Numbered from the stretch's first letter, positions 44,805-53,622 are shown. The stretch is DNA of 58,067 bases from Ruminococcaceae bacterium UBA6353 (GCA_002437905.1 DJRT01000007.1:54397-112463), one strand, 5' to 3'. Translations and numbers: made by a program. The notes: generated from the sequence alone by a model not told the origin.

Positions 44805-46286
44805 TCAGAATACCATAGATTTATCCGGGAACACCGGTTCACAGGTCACATTCATGTGCAGCTTGCGCAGGATGGACTCATCACCGGAGTGCAGGATCTG
44901 GGTGGAGTGGAGGTCGCAGCCGCGCAGCTTGGGCAGCTGCGCCACCGCCCTGGCCGCCGTAGGATCGCTGGCGGCGCAGATATACAGCGCGGTGAGGGCA
45001 TCGTCCAGCTTCAGGGCGCTGGAGCTGCTGTTGAGCAGGTTGGTCTTCAGATCCACCACCGGCTCCAGCACGGCAGGGCTCATCAGCAGGGTCTGCTTCG
45101 GAATATCGGCCAGCACCTTGACGGCATTGAGCACCGCGCCGGAGCAGGCACTCAGCAGCGGGGTCGCCTTGCCGGTGATGATGCGGCCGTCCGGCAGCTG
45201 GATAGCCGCCGCCGGCGCACCGGTACGGTTGCTCTTTTCCAGGGCGGGCAGCACCACTGCGCGGTCGCCCTGCTTAAGATCCAGCTGCTGCATGATCAGC
45301 TTCAGCTTTTCCACGGTTTCCGGCTTCTCGCGGCCGGTGCGCAGATCCACCAGCCCCTTATAGTAGCGGCGGATGATCTCCTGGCAGCTGGCCTCGCGGC
45401 ACGCCTCATCATCCACAATGGCGTAGCCGGCCATATTCACCCCCATATCGGTAGGGCTGCAATAGACCTTGCTATTGCCGGTGATGCGGGTGAGAATGGT
45501 ATGTACGATGGGGAAAGCCTCCACATCGCGGTTATAATTGACGGTGGTCACGCCATATTCCTCCAGATGGAACGGGTCAATCATGTTCACATCCTGCAGG
45601 TCGGCGGTGGCAGCCTCATAGGCCAGATTGACCGGGTGACGCAGCGGCAGGTTCCAGATGGGGAAGGTCTCGTACTTGCCATAGCCGGCGGTAACACCGC
45701 GGCGGTTTTCGTGATACACCTGCGACAGGCAGGTGGCCAGCTTGCCGCTGCCGGGGCCGGGGGCGGTCACCACCACCAGCGGCTTGGTGGTCTCGATATA
45801 GGGGTTGGCGCCATAGCCCTCGTCGCTGACAATGTGGTCCACATCCGAGGGATAGCCCTCGATGGGGCGGTGGATGTAATTGCGGATACCGAGAGCATCC
45901 AGCTTGCGCTTGAACTGGTCGGCGGCCGCCTGCCCGGTGTAGCGGGTAATGACCACGCTATTGACCGAGATGCCCATGCCGCGCACCATGTGGATCTGCC
46001 GCAGCAGGTCCATATCGTAGCTGATGCCGAGGTCGGCGCGGATCTTATTTTTCTCGATATTGCCGGCGCTGATGCAGAAGACGATCTCGGCCTGATCGCC
46101 CATCGAGCGCAGCAGCCGGATCTTGGCGTCCGGCTGGAAGCCGGGCAGCACCCGCGCCGCGTGGTAATCGTCGAACAGCTTGCCGCCAAATTCCAGATAC
46201 AGCTTGCCGCCCCACTGAGCGATCCGCTCCAGGATATGCTCCTTCTGCTTTTTCATGTACAGGTCATTATCAAACCCGATCCTCAT
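44805..46286 (-). CDS. DUF1846 domain-containing protein
   Basis: 493 residues, full length for the family (MRIGFDNDLYMKKQKEHILE; VVTAPGPGSGKLATCLSQVY; SPTDMGVNMAG; CREASCQEIIRRY). The nucleotide-binding-like GPGSGK loop is family-typical. Structures exist for members, but the function is unclear. Common in Firmicutes. Confidence 0.92.
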   Translation of the reverse strand: MRIGFDNDLYMKKQKEHILERIAQWGGKLYLEFGGKLFDDYHAARVLPGFQPDAKIRLLRSMGDQAEIVFCISAGNIEKNKIRADLGISYDMDLLRQIHMVRGMGISVNSVVITRYTGQAAADQFKRKLDALGIRNYIHRPIEGYPSDVDHIVSDEGYGANPYIETTKPLVVVTAPGPGSGKLATCLSQVYHENRRGVTAGYGKYETFPIWNLPLRHPVNLAYEAATADLQDVNMIDPFHLEEYGVTTVNYNRDVEAFPIVHTILTRITGNSKVYCSPTDMGVNMAGYAIVDDEACREASCQEIIRRYYKGLVDLRTGREKPETVEKLKLIMQQLDLKQGDRAVVLPALEKSNRTGAPAAAIQLPDGRIITGKATPLLSACSGAVLNAVKVLADIPKQTLLMSPAVLEPVVDLKTNLLNSSSSALKLDDALTALYICAASDPTAARAVAQLPKLRGCDLHSTQILHSGDESILRKLHMNVTCEPVFPDKSMVF

Positions 46287-46337
46287 ACTTCCACCATCCT
46301 CAAATTCTTGCTTTTCCGCCGGAAAGCACCAAGTGAC

Positions 46338-46366
46338 AGAATACCATATTTTTCGTCTTTAAGCAA
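46338..46366 (-). promoter_or_regulatory. Promoter of the DUF1846-SGNH unit
   Basis: On the minus strand TTGCTT (46361-46366), 17-base spacer, TATTCT (46338-46343). Confidence 0.6.
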
Positions 46367-46429
46367 GAGAAAAACCGCCGCTGTAATGGAAAATTTCTGC
46401 CGCATTTTTTTGTGCGCAGAAAAAAGCGC

Positions 46430-46458
46430 TTGCGGCAAAACGGCCGGCGTGGTATAAT
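46430..46458 (+). promoter_or_regulatory. Promoter of the SNF2 helicase gene
   Basis: TTGCGG (46430-46435), 17-base spacer, TATAAT (46453-46458), 32 bases before the ATG. Confidence 0.85.
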
Positions 46459-46490
46459 AAGCTGTTACACAAGCAAGGAGGGAATTCGGC

Positions 46491-49400
46491 ATGCCGCTGT
46501 ATCCGCTGAAAAAGATTGGTGCCCTGACGCGGTCGCGCCAGGTGTTTCTGCGCGGCACCCACGGCTATGATGCCGGCTGGGTGCGGCAGTATCAGAGCAG
46601 CGCCAACGCCTTCTATCCCGAATATGCGGTAGCACAGGTGCAGGAGGATGAGCAGCACGCCTACCATGTGGAGGTCGGCTTCGATGATGCCGGCGAGGCG
46701 GAGTACCTGGAGTGCGGCTGCCCGCAATTCCGCCCCGGCGAGGGCGTGTGCAAGCACATTGTGGCCGTGCTGACCTACAAATACTATCAGGATATGGTGG
46801 CGCAGCTGCCCACAGCCGCACAGCTGATGGCGCACCCGGAGCAACGGGGCACCGACCCGGCGGCGCAGCGGCTGATTGACCGCTATATGACCCGCGAGAG
46901 CGCCCGCCTGACAGCGCAAAGCGCGCCGCCGGAGGCGCTGGCCGTCCTGACCCCCGTGCTGCGCCTGCAGGATGGGCGGGCGGCGGTCAGCTTCACCGTG
47001 GGCACCACCCGCCCCTATGTGGTGAAGAACCTCTCCCGCTTTGCGCAGGCCATGGCGCAGGGCGAAACGCTGGAATACGGCAAGCAGCTGCGCCTGACCC
47101 ACCAGCCGGAGGCCTTTGTGCCGGAAACCCGGCCGCTGCTGCACTTCCTGCTGGGGGAACTGTGCGAACGGCCGGCAGCCACGCTGGCCGCCGCCCCCGG
47201 TGAGCTGCCGCTTTCGCCGGCGGCGCTGGACCGCTTTCTGGCGCTGCCGCACGCCGACGGATTGCGGCTGCGGCAGGCCGAGGGGGATGTGCCCCTGCGG
47301 CTGGCGGACGGCGACCCAAAGCTGACGCTGACGGTGGAGCAGCAGCCGGCCGGTGTGCGCCTGTGGGGGGAGCCGGTGACCGTGCTGACCGGCCTTGACA
47401 CGCTATACCTGCTGCGGGAGAATACCCTGTGGCGCACCTCGGCCGCCTACGCCCGGTGCATGGGCGGCTGGCTGCAGGAGACCGCCCGCAGCCCCCACAG
47501 CCTGTACATCGCCGCCGCGGCGCTGCCGGCCTTCTGCGCCGGCGTGCTGGCCACCGTGTCGCCGTATGTGACCGTGGAGGGGGACACGCAGGCACTGGCG
47601 GCCTACCGCCCGCGGCCGCTGGAGGTGCGCATCTACCTGGATGCGCCGGAGCCGGATGCGGTGACCGCGCGGGTGGAATACCACTACGGCGAGGATACCG
47701 TGCTGCCGTTCCTCGGTGAGCCGGCGGCGCCGAAGCCGTGGCAGGATCCGCTGGCCGAGCTGCGGGTGGGCAGCGTGATCCGCCGGCAGTTTACGGCACT
47801 GCAGCCGCAGACCGGCCTGCTGGTGCTGCGCGGCGAGGACAACCGCCTGTTTGATTTCATCACCCGCGGGGTGGAGGCGCTGCGGCAGGTGGCCGCGGTA
47901 TATGCCTCCGAAAGCTTTGACCGGCTGCTGCCCACGGGCGCGCCGCGGGTGGCCGTGGGGCTGAGCCTGCAAAGTGAGCTGCTGCGGCTGGATGTAGAGC
48001 TGCCGGAGCTGGACGAAGAGGAACTGGCCGGCATCCTGGCCGGGTTCCGGGCGCACCGCCCCTATCACCGGCTGCGGGGCGGCCGGTTCATCCGGCTGGA
48101 GGACGACGCACTGGCCGGCCTGGCCGAGGCAGCGGACAGCCTCGGCCTGAGTGAGCAGGAGCTGCGCAGCGGCCATGTGCTGCTGCCGAAATACCGGGCG
48201 CTGTACCTGGAGGGCGTGCTGCGCCGGCGGGAGGGCCTGACCTTGCGCCGGGACGAGGCCATCCGCGGGCTGGAGCAGCGCTGGCAGCAGGCCGCCGAAA
48301 GCGACTGGCCGCTGCCGGAGGGCTTCTGCGGCACCCTGCGGGAATACCAGAAGCATGGCTACCGCTGGCTGCGCACCATGGAGGCGCTGGGCTTTGGCGG
48401 CATACTGGCGGACGAAATGGGTCTGGGCAAAACGGTGCAGATCATCACGCTGCTGCTGGCCGCCCGGCAGGCGGGGGAACCCCAGCCAAGTCTGGTGGTG
48501 TGCCCCACATCGCTGGTGCTGAACTGGGAGCGGGAGCTGCAGCGCTTTGCGCCCGCGCTGCGGGTGCTGTGCATCACCGGTACGGCGGCCGCGCGGGAGC
48601 AGCTGCTGGCGCAGGCGGGCAGCTACGATGTGCTGATCACCTCCTATGACACCCTCAAGCGGGATGTGGCCGCCTATGCGGCCATGCACTTCCACTACCT
48701 TGTGCTGGACGAGGCGCAGTATATCAAAAACAGCCACACGCAGAACGCCAAGGCTGCCAAGGCGATTGACGCGCGCCAGCGCTTTGCGCTGACCGGCACA
48801 CCGATGGAAAACCGCCTGTCCGAGCTATGGAGCATATTCGACTTCCTGATGCCGGGGCTGCTGTTCAGCTACCCGCGCTTCCGCGACCGGTACGAGGCGC
48901 CGGTGATGCGCCAGGGGGACAAAAAGGCGCTGGAGCGCCTGTCCCGGCTGACCGCCCCCTTTATCCTGCGGCGGCTGAAAAGCGAGGTGCTGACCGAGCT
49001 GCCGGAAAAGACCCAGCGGGTGCTGCCGGCGGTGATGGAGCCGGCGCAGCGGCAAACCTACCTGGCGGCGCTGGCGGCGCTGCGCGCCGAGCTGGAGGCC
49101 GGCCGCGGCGGCCGCATGACCGGGCAGGGCCGCATGACGGTGCTGGCCATGCTGACCCGCCTGCGGCAGATCTGCTGCGACCCCCGGCTGTGCTGCGAAA
49201 ACTACACCGGCGGCAGCTGCAAACTGGAAGCCTGCATGGAGCTGCTGAAGGAGGCGGCCGCCGGCGGGCACCGGGTGCTGCTGTTCTCCCAGTTCACCAG
49301 CATGCTGGAGCTGCTGCGGCAGCGGCTGGAGGCAGAGGGCATCGGCTACTACCTGCTGCAGGGCTCCACCCCCGGCGCCGAGCGCGCCGCGCTGACGGAC

Positions 49401-49724
49401 GCCTTCAACCGCGACGATACGCCGGTATTTCTGATCTCCCTGAAGGCCGGCGGCACCGGCCTGAACCTGGTGGGGGCGGACATGGTGATCCACTACGACC
49501 CGTGGTGGAACCTCTCGGCGCAGAACCAGGCCACCGACCGGGCGCACCGCATCGGGCAAAAGCGGCCGGTGCAGGTGGTGCGGCTGATCGCGCGGGACAC
49601 CATTGAGGAAAAAATCCTGCAGCTGCAGGAGGACAAATGGCAGCTGGCGCAATCGGTGATCGGCACCGGTGCGCCGGATGTGACGACGATGTCGGCCGAG
49701 GAGCTGCTGGCGCTGCTGGAATGA
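46491..49724 (+). CDS. SWIM zinc finger SNF2-family ATPase/helicase
   Basis: 1077 residues. A SWIM zinc finger at about 73-93 (ECGCPQF ... VCKHIVAVL), a long middle region (about 100-600, bacterial SNF2 accessory domain), then the SNF2 motor: motif I DEMGLGKT (about 641-648), motif II LDEAQY (about 738-743), motif III LTGTPMENR, and in the second lobe FSQFTSM, GGTGLNL and ATDRAHRIGQ. Predicted DNA translocase or remodeller, probably for transcription recycling or repair; family role in bacteria is not settled. Monocistronic. Confidence 0.93.
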   Translation: MPLYPLKKIGALTRSRQVFLRGTHGYDAGWVRQYQSSANAFYPEYAVAQVQEDEQHAYHVEVGFDDAGEAEYLECGCPQFRPGEGVCKHIVAVLTYKYYQDMVAQLPTAAQLMAHPEQRGTDPAAQRLIDRYMTRESARLTAQSAPPEALAVLTPVLRLQDGRAAVSFTVGTTRPYVVKNLSRFAQAMAQGETLEYGKQLRLTHQPEAFVPETRPLLHFLLGELCERPAATLAAAPGELPLSPAALDRFLALPHADGLRLRQAEGDVPLRLADGDPKLTLTVEQQPAGVRLWGEPVTVLTGLDTLYLLRENTLWRTSAAYARCMGGWLQETARSPHSLYIAAAALPAFCAGVLATVSPYVTVEGDTQALAAYRPRPLEVRIYLDAPEPDAVTARVEYHYGEDTVLPFLGEPAAPKPWQDPLAELRVGSVIRRQFTALQPQTGLLVLRGEDNRLFDFITRGVEALRQVAAVYASESFDRLLPTGAPRVAVGLSLQSELLRLDVELPELDEEELAGILAGFRAHRPYHRLRGGRFIRLEDDALAGLAEAADSLGLSEQELRSGHVLLPKYRALYLEGVLRRREGLTLRRDEAIRGLEQRWQQAAESDWPLPEGFCGTLREYQKHGYRWLRTMEALGFGGILADEMGLGKTVQIITLLLAARQAGEPQPSLVVCPTSLVLNWERELQRFAPALRVLCITGTAAAREQLLAQAGSYDVLITSYDTLKRDVAAYAAMHFHYLVLDEAQYIKNSHTQNAKAAKAIDARQRFALTGTPMENRLSELWSIFDFLMPGLLFSYPRFRDRYEAPVMRQGDKKALERLSRLTAPFILRRLKSEVLTELPEKTQRVLPAVMEPAQRQTYLAALAALRAELEAGRGGRMTGQGRMTVLAMLTRLRQICCDPRLCCENYTGGSCKLEACMELLKEAAAGGHRVLLFSQFTSMLELLRQRLEAEGIGYYLLQGSTPGAERAALTDAFNRDDTPVFLISLKAGGTGLNLVGADMVIHYDPWWNLSAQNQATDRAHRIGQKRPVQVVRLIARDTIEEKILQLQEDKWQLAQSVIGTGAPDVTTMSAEELLALLE

Positions 49725-49736
49725 GGAAAACCGCCA

Positions 49737-49780
49737 ACGCCCGCCGCCCCGCATTTTGCGGGGCAGCGGGCGTCTTTTTT
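49737..49780 (+). terminator. Terminator of the SNF2 gene
   Basis: ACGCCCGC-CGCCCCGC paired with GCGGGGC-A-GCGGGCGT around ATTTT, followed by CTTTTTT. Confidence 0.92.
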
Positions 49781-49782
49781 GC

Positions 49783-49896
49783 AGCGGGAAAGAAACGCGC
49801 CGGCGGAGCTGTGCTCTGCGGCGGGAAGCGCCAAAACGCGCCGGCGGGCTGTGTTCCGCGGCGGAAAGGGCAAAAATGGGCCGGCGGAGCTGTGCC
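49783..49896. repeat. Three degenerate tandem repeats of about 40 bases
   Basis: Each unit starts with GCGGGAAA or a variant and contains GCCGGCGGAGCTGTG or GCCGGCGGGCTGTG; the shared core begins at 49799, 49840 and 49880 (spacing 41 and 40). They lie between two terminators facing each other. No coding function is apparent. Confidence 0.65.
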
Positions 49897-49938
49897 AAAA
49901 AAAGCGCACCGCGGTGTTGGACATACACCGCGGTGCGC
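49897..49938 (-). terminator. Terminator for the minus-strand surface-protein transcript
   Basis: Perfect 14-base stem GCGCACCGCGGTGT / ACACCGCGGTGCGC with a seven-base loop (49904-49938), followed on the minus strand by a run of seven T. It is the first terminator after the surface-protein and small-peptide genes and shows that their transcript extends about 250 bases past the peptide stop. Confidence 0.88.
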
Positions 49939-50182
49939 AATGCCCCCATTGCCAAAATGACAAATGAGTTTCCTATGGCCTGTTTTATTTCCGCAAAGCC
50001 GCCGGGAACGCCCACAGCGGGGCGGGACCGGTTGCCCGATCCTGCCCTGCTGCGGACGGGGGAAAGACCCGGAAAAGCCCTTGCGGCTTTGCCGCCTGTG
50101 CGGCGGCTGGGCGCGGCCGAACAGAGCCGTCCGGCGGGCACCCTTTACCCCCATCCGGGGGGGAAGATCTTTATGCGAGCCT
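49939..50182 (-). other. Noncoding 3' part of the surface-protein transcript
   Basis: About 240 bases between the small peptide stop and the terminator. GC-rich with several local inverted repeats (for example around GCGGCAAAGCCGC). No open frame with a ribosome site was found on either strand. Confidence 0.5.
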
Positions 50183-50311
50183 TTAAACGATTGGTGCTAC
50201 ACCGTCGTCAATACCCTCGCCGGTGCCACTGGTGGTGGTACCGATCAGGTCGATCTGCTCGAAACGACGCACCTGCAGTTCGGGATCGCTGTATTGTTTC
50301 TTATCCATCAT
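50183..50311 (-). CDS. Small 42-residue peptide with Thr/Gly-rich C-terminus, unknown function
   Basis: ATG-ATG start nine bases after a perfect AGGAGG, 26 bases downstream of the surface-protein stop, ending TAA. The product has a charged front (MDKKQYSDPELQVRRFEQ) and a back half IGTTTSGTGEGIDDG followed by VAPIV. The Tyr-x-x-Pro-Glu-Leu ... Phe-x-x-x-Asp-Leu-Ile ... Thr-Thr-Ser pattern resembles short uncharacterised peptides I recall from other Clostridia, including RiPP-precursor-like ones, but no modifying enzyme or transporter is adjacent. It has no Cys. The ribosome site, position and pattern make it a real gene; function is not known. Confidence 0.72.
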   Translation of the reverse strand: MMDKKQYSDPELQVRRFEQIDLIGTTTSGTGEGIDDGVAPIV

Positions 50312-50337
50312 TCTTGCAAGCCTCCTATCGTTCCGCA

Positions 50338-53091
50338 TCATTCCGCCGTCCAGCCGGTATCCACACCGGCGGACTCGGCAACAGCAGACCAGTTCACATT
50401 CAGCACGGTATCGCCGTACAGGGTGTACTCAGCGGTGCCGTCAGTAACGATGATATACGGGCGGTAGTGCACATTGGTACCGATCTTATCGGCGCTGATC
50501 TTGTTCACCAGCAGGCTGTACTTCAGCACATTGCCTTCCATCAGCCAGTAGCCGTCCAGATTGGTGGTCTTTTCGGACTTGTAGTAGCACTCGCCGTCCA
50601 CCGTGAGGGTGGTCTGCTCGTCCTTGCCCAGCAGGATACCGCGCGCCTTCACCGTGTAGGTGTTGCCGCCGATCACGGCCTTGGTGGCGTCGCCATCGGC
50701 GATGGTGTAGCCGCCCAGCAGGCGCAGCGCACCGTACTTGACGCCATCCTGCTCATAGTAGCTGTTTTCGCCGTTCTTGTACACGCCGACATTGCCGTTG
50801 ACCTTGCCGAGAGCGGAGTCAGCGCACAGCACACTGGTATCATCCACATAAACCGCTTTGGTCGCATCCGCTACCGTATTGGCAAAGCCGAGCGCGATCA
50901 CATTGTAGTCGCCATCTGTAGGAATGGTGCCCTGCAGATGTACCTGCGTCCATGTGTTTGCCTGCAGATCAACCGTCTTCTTGGCCACCTCGGCCGAGGG
51001 GCTGCCGAGCCAGGTAGCGGCATTGTTGGCCGTGCGCAGGTACACGCCAACCGTGGCATCCGTTGCCGAATAGAGCCACGCCGACACAAGATAGCTGCTG
51101 CCGGGCTTTATCTGCAGAATAGTAGCATCCGCATTATACAGCGCCGTATAGCAGTTTCTGGGCTCGTTGATTGCCTCACCCTCCAGCTTTACCTTGGCCG
51201 TATGACCAATGCCGCCAAGACCGAAGGAGTGGTTCATAACCTCATCCGTCACGGTACGGCCGTTGCCGGTACCGGCCAGCTGGTTCGCAACACCATGGTT
51301 TGCACCATAGCTGCCCAGAGGCTTCGCCTCGTAGTTATGCGTAGCCGTCAAAGTAGCCGTTTCAACAACCTGGATATCGTCGATATAGATATCCCGGGCA
51401 ACATATCCGGCTTTCCAGGAGCCGTTATCGGTATAGCCCAGAACCAGGCAGTTCTCCGCAGACTCCTTATCCGCCGTGGCGGTAAAGGAAACCGTGTACT
51501 GCGTCCACTCGGTCGGCAGAGAGCCCCAAAGTGCAGCCCCTTTAATGCCGCTGTCATCTCTCAGCTCGGCTCCAGCCGGCGCCGTGATCATGGTCAGCGC
51601 CTGCAGGGTATGGGTATCCGGGTTAATGCCGGAGTACCAGGGACCCTCCGTAGAGATCTTGGTCTCCAGAGTGTCCTTCTTATAGGTCGCCAGATAGAAG
51701 TTGAAATCCTCTGCGATCGCCTCGGTGGTCTTTGCCCAGAAAGAGACTGTGTAGCTCTTGCCGGCCTCCACCTCGCCGATGAGCAGACGCGGACGGGAAA
51801 GCTGCCCGTTCATGCCGGCCTGAACATGCGATTTAAGAGCCTTATCACCGGCAAAGGTGTGGCTTTCTCCCGCAACCAGCTCCGGTACCCGGTTGGTGTT
51901 ATACACCAGCTCATCCGCAGTTGCGGTCTCAAAGCTCTGCAGACCGTCGATCTCCGCAACCGTACCGGTCTTCTCCCAGTCGGCGTACAGCGCCACATTC
52001 TCCGCCGGAGCAGCCGTGACCGTTTCGCCGGCCGCATTCTTCCAGCCAAGGAAGCTATAGCCGGGGCGCGTGGCCGTCTGCGTAATGGTCTCATCCGCAG
52101 CATATTCGGCGCTCTTGCCGCCAACCACCGTACCGCCCTTGCCATCAAAGGTCACCGTATACAGCGGCACCTCCGGCGTATCCCAATGGGCATACAGCGT
52201 GGTGCTCTCCTCCGGAAATTCCGTTACCTGGTTGCCGTCCTCGGGTGCATCGAACCAGCCAAGGAAGGTGTAGCCGCCGGTACGGGAGGGAGTGCTCACC
52301 TTATCCGCGATCTTCTGGCCGGCCACCGCATCGACTGTGTTGACGGAAGCACCGTCATAGTTCGGATCCATGGTGTAGCTGGTCAGATCGACCGGCTCGA
52401 TGGTGATGCTGCCGACCTGTACATTTGTACCGGCACGGTTGGTATCATCCACCATGCCGAGCACGATGTACGCACCTTGTTTCTCCGCATTGGTAAAATA
52501 CCCGGTGGAGGTTACCCAGCCCTCGCTGGCCTCTGTGATGTTCGCCAGCACAGCATTGTTCGAGGGCAGGGTCTTGGCACTATCCTTCAGGTTGCCCATG
52601 GCGACTGCGATATACAGGTTTGCCTCCGAAACAAAATTCACCACTTTGTACTGCACGGTGACCTTGTAGGTTATACCCTGCAGCAGGTGAATGGTCTGGC
52701 CGGTGCTGCGGCCGTCGCGCGTAGCGCCGGTCGTATTGGGCAGCGAAAATACGGAATAGTACTGATTATTGGTTGTAGCTGCCAGGTTGGCCCCGTAGGA
52801 CATCTCCATGGCATAGCCGGAGCCGGTCGGGTTATCCGCCGCCTCGACAATTTTGGCCGAACCTTTACCGGCATCCAGGTTCACCGGCGCATTGGAAGAC
52901 TGATTCCAATAACTTGTTTGATAGGAAGTTTCATCAACATTCCATTTGTTTGTGCCAGCGAACTGATAGTAATAGTCCTGTGCCGTCGCCGCCGAGGCGG
53001 GGGCAAAGACCATGCAGCTGGCCAGCATCATGACCGCGCAAAGAATTGCCATGAGCCTTTTGCTGCTTTTGCTGATAGAATGGGTCTTCAT
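50338..53091 (-). CDS. Secreted surface protein with InlB-type repeats and jelly-roll modules
   Basis: 917 residues from the ATG behind TCAGGAGGAGAAAAG; the frame is open far upstream but only this start gives a signal peptide (about 1-35, LMAILCAVMMLASCMVFAPA). Then a CBM4_9-like beta module (about 36-215), two Listeria-Bacteroides (InlB/Flg_new) repeats (about 222-340; GYTFLGWFDAPEDG ... LYAHW and RPGYSFLGWKNAAG ... LYADW), and two more carbohydrate-binding-like jelly-roll modules (about 345-530 and 540-720) before a C-terminal domain of unknown type. No LPXTG, SLH or dockerin motif was seen, so anchoring is unexplained. Probably an adhesin or glycan-binding protein. Confidence 0.85.
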   Translation of the reverse strand: MKTHSISKSSKRLMAILCAVMMLASCMVFAPASAATAQDYYYQFAGTNKWNVDETSYQTSYWNQSSNAPVNLDAGKGSAKIVEAADNPTGSGYAMEMSYGANLAATTNNQYYSVFSLPNTTGATRDGRSTGQTIHLLQGITYKVTVQYKVVNFVSEANLYIAVAMGNLKDSAKTLPSNNAVLANITEASEGWVTSTGYFTNAEKQGAYIVLGMVDDTNRAGTNVQVGSITIEPVDLTSYTMDPNYDGASVNTVDAVAGQKIADKVSTPSRTGGYTFLGWFDAPEDGNQVTEFPEESTTLYAHWDTPEVPLYTVTFDGKGGTVVGGKSAEYAADETITQTATRPGYSFLGWKNAAGETVTAAPAENVALYADWEKTGTVAEIDGLQSFETATADELVYNTNRVPELVAGESHTFAGDKALKSHVQAGMNGQLSRPRLLIGEVEAGKSYTVSFWAKTTEAIAEDFNFYLATYKKDTLETKISTEGPWYSGINPDTHTLQALTMITAPAGAELRDDSGIKGAALWGSLPTEWTQYTVSFTATADKESAENCLVLGYTDNGSWKAGYVARDIYIDDIQVVETATLTATHNYEAKPLGSYGANHGVANQLAGTGNGRTVTDEVMNHSFGLGGIGHTAKVKLEGEAINEPRNCYTALYNADATILQIKPGSSYLVSAWLYSATDATVGVYLRTANNAATWLGSPSAEVAKKTVDLQANTWTQVHLQGTIPTDGDYNVIALGFANTVADATKAVYVDDTSVLCADSALGKVNGNVGVYKNGENSYYEQDGVKYGALRLLGGYTIADGDATKAVIGGNTYTVKARGILLGKDEQTTLTVDGECYYKSEKTTNLDGYWLMEGNVLKYSLLVNKISADKIGTNVHYRPYIIVTDGTAEYTLYGDTVLNVNWSAVAESAGVDTGWTAE

Positions 53092-53573
53092 CTTTTCTCC
53101 TCCTGATCTGAAAAATTTAAGAGCCTTGCGCTTTTCCGCCCACCGGGCGGACTGTTTGGGGGGTATGCCAAAGAGCCTGCTAAGGGGTCCGCGCGTGCCT
53201 GCGCTGCCTCCCCATGGGACGGCAAAAAACCCCGTATGCGGGCCACAGTGCCGCCGACCGTGCAAAGCCGTGATCCCGTGCAAGACGCCCGCGGGCGCGC
53301 GGCCAAGCCGCAGAACCACCGGCCTGCACAGCCGCCGGAGCCGCAAGCTCACGGAGCTGGTCTGCCGTAACGAAAAAGGGGGAAAGCCACAGGCAAAAAC
53401 ACCTGTATCGTTCCGCCGCCGCACAGGCGGGGGAACCGTTGCAAACGCGCGCCGCAGCGCGCGCAGAACGCCGAATAAGCCATCCTTTACTCCCCAAATA
53501 TGCACATCCTTGTGAAAAAACGCCGACGCTTTCGGCCCGGAGAGTAAACTTTTCGTTAAATAATTCAAACTGT
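53092..53573 (-). other. Long 5' leader of the surface-protein gene
   Basis: About 480 bases lie between the predicted start of transcription (near 53573) and the ATG. The leader is GC-rich with many local inverted repeats. Near its beginning a short hairpin (GCCGA-AAGCG-TCGGC) is followed by GTTTTTT on the minus strand (53515-53536), which looks like an early terminator or attenuator. No leader peptide with a good ribosome site was identified. Confidence 0.5.
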
Positions 53574-53575
53574 AA

Positions 53576-53622
53576 GTGTATATTACACGAATTTTATTGT
53601 GATGTCAAGTGTAATTTCACTT
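53576..53622. promoter_or_regulatory. Two palindromic operator candidates over the surface-protein promoter
   Basis: GTGTA-TAT-TACAC (53576-53588) covers the -10, and AAGTG-TAATTT-CACTT (53607-53622) touches the -35. A further CACTT follows at 53628-53632. Such sites overlapping both promoter elements are expected for a repressor; the divergent XRE-family gene is the obvious candidate. Confidence 0.6.
53580..53608 (-). promoter_or_regulatory. Sigma-A promoter of the surface-protein gene
   Basis: On the minus strand TTGACA (53603-53608), 17-base spacer, TAATAT (53580-53585). Confidence 0.82.

Noticed and set aside
42706..45363. 885-codon plus-strand frame
   Set aside because: Opposite several minus-strand genes and without domain features.
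49783..49896. CRISPR-like array
   Set aside because: Only three imperfect repeats without conserved spacers; unit degenerate along its length and no cas genes.
49756..53106. 1116-codon plus-strand frame opposite the surface-protein gene
   Set aside because: Begins inside repeats, no ribosome site; the minus strand has signal peptide, repeats and promoter.
53092..53568. N-terminal extension of the surface protein (159 more codons in frame)
   Set aside because: Would bury the signal peptide; the ATG at 53091 has a perfect ribosome site. The extension is treated as leader RNA.
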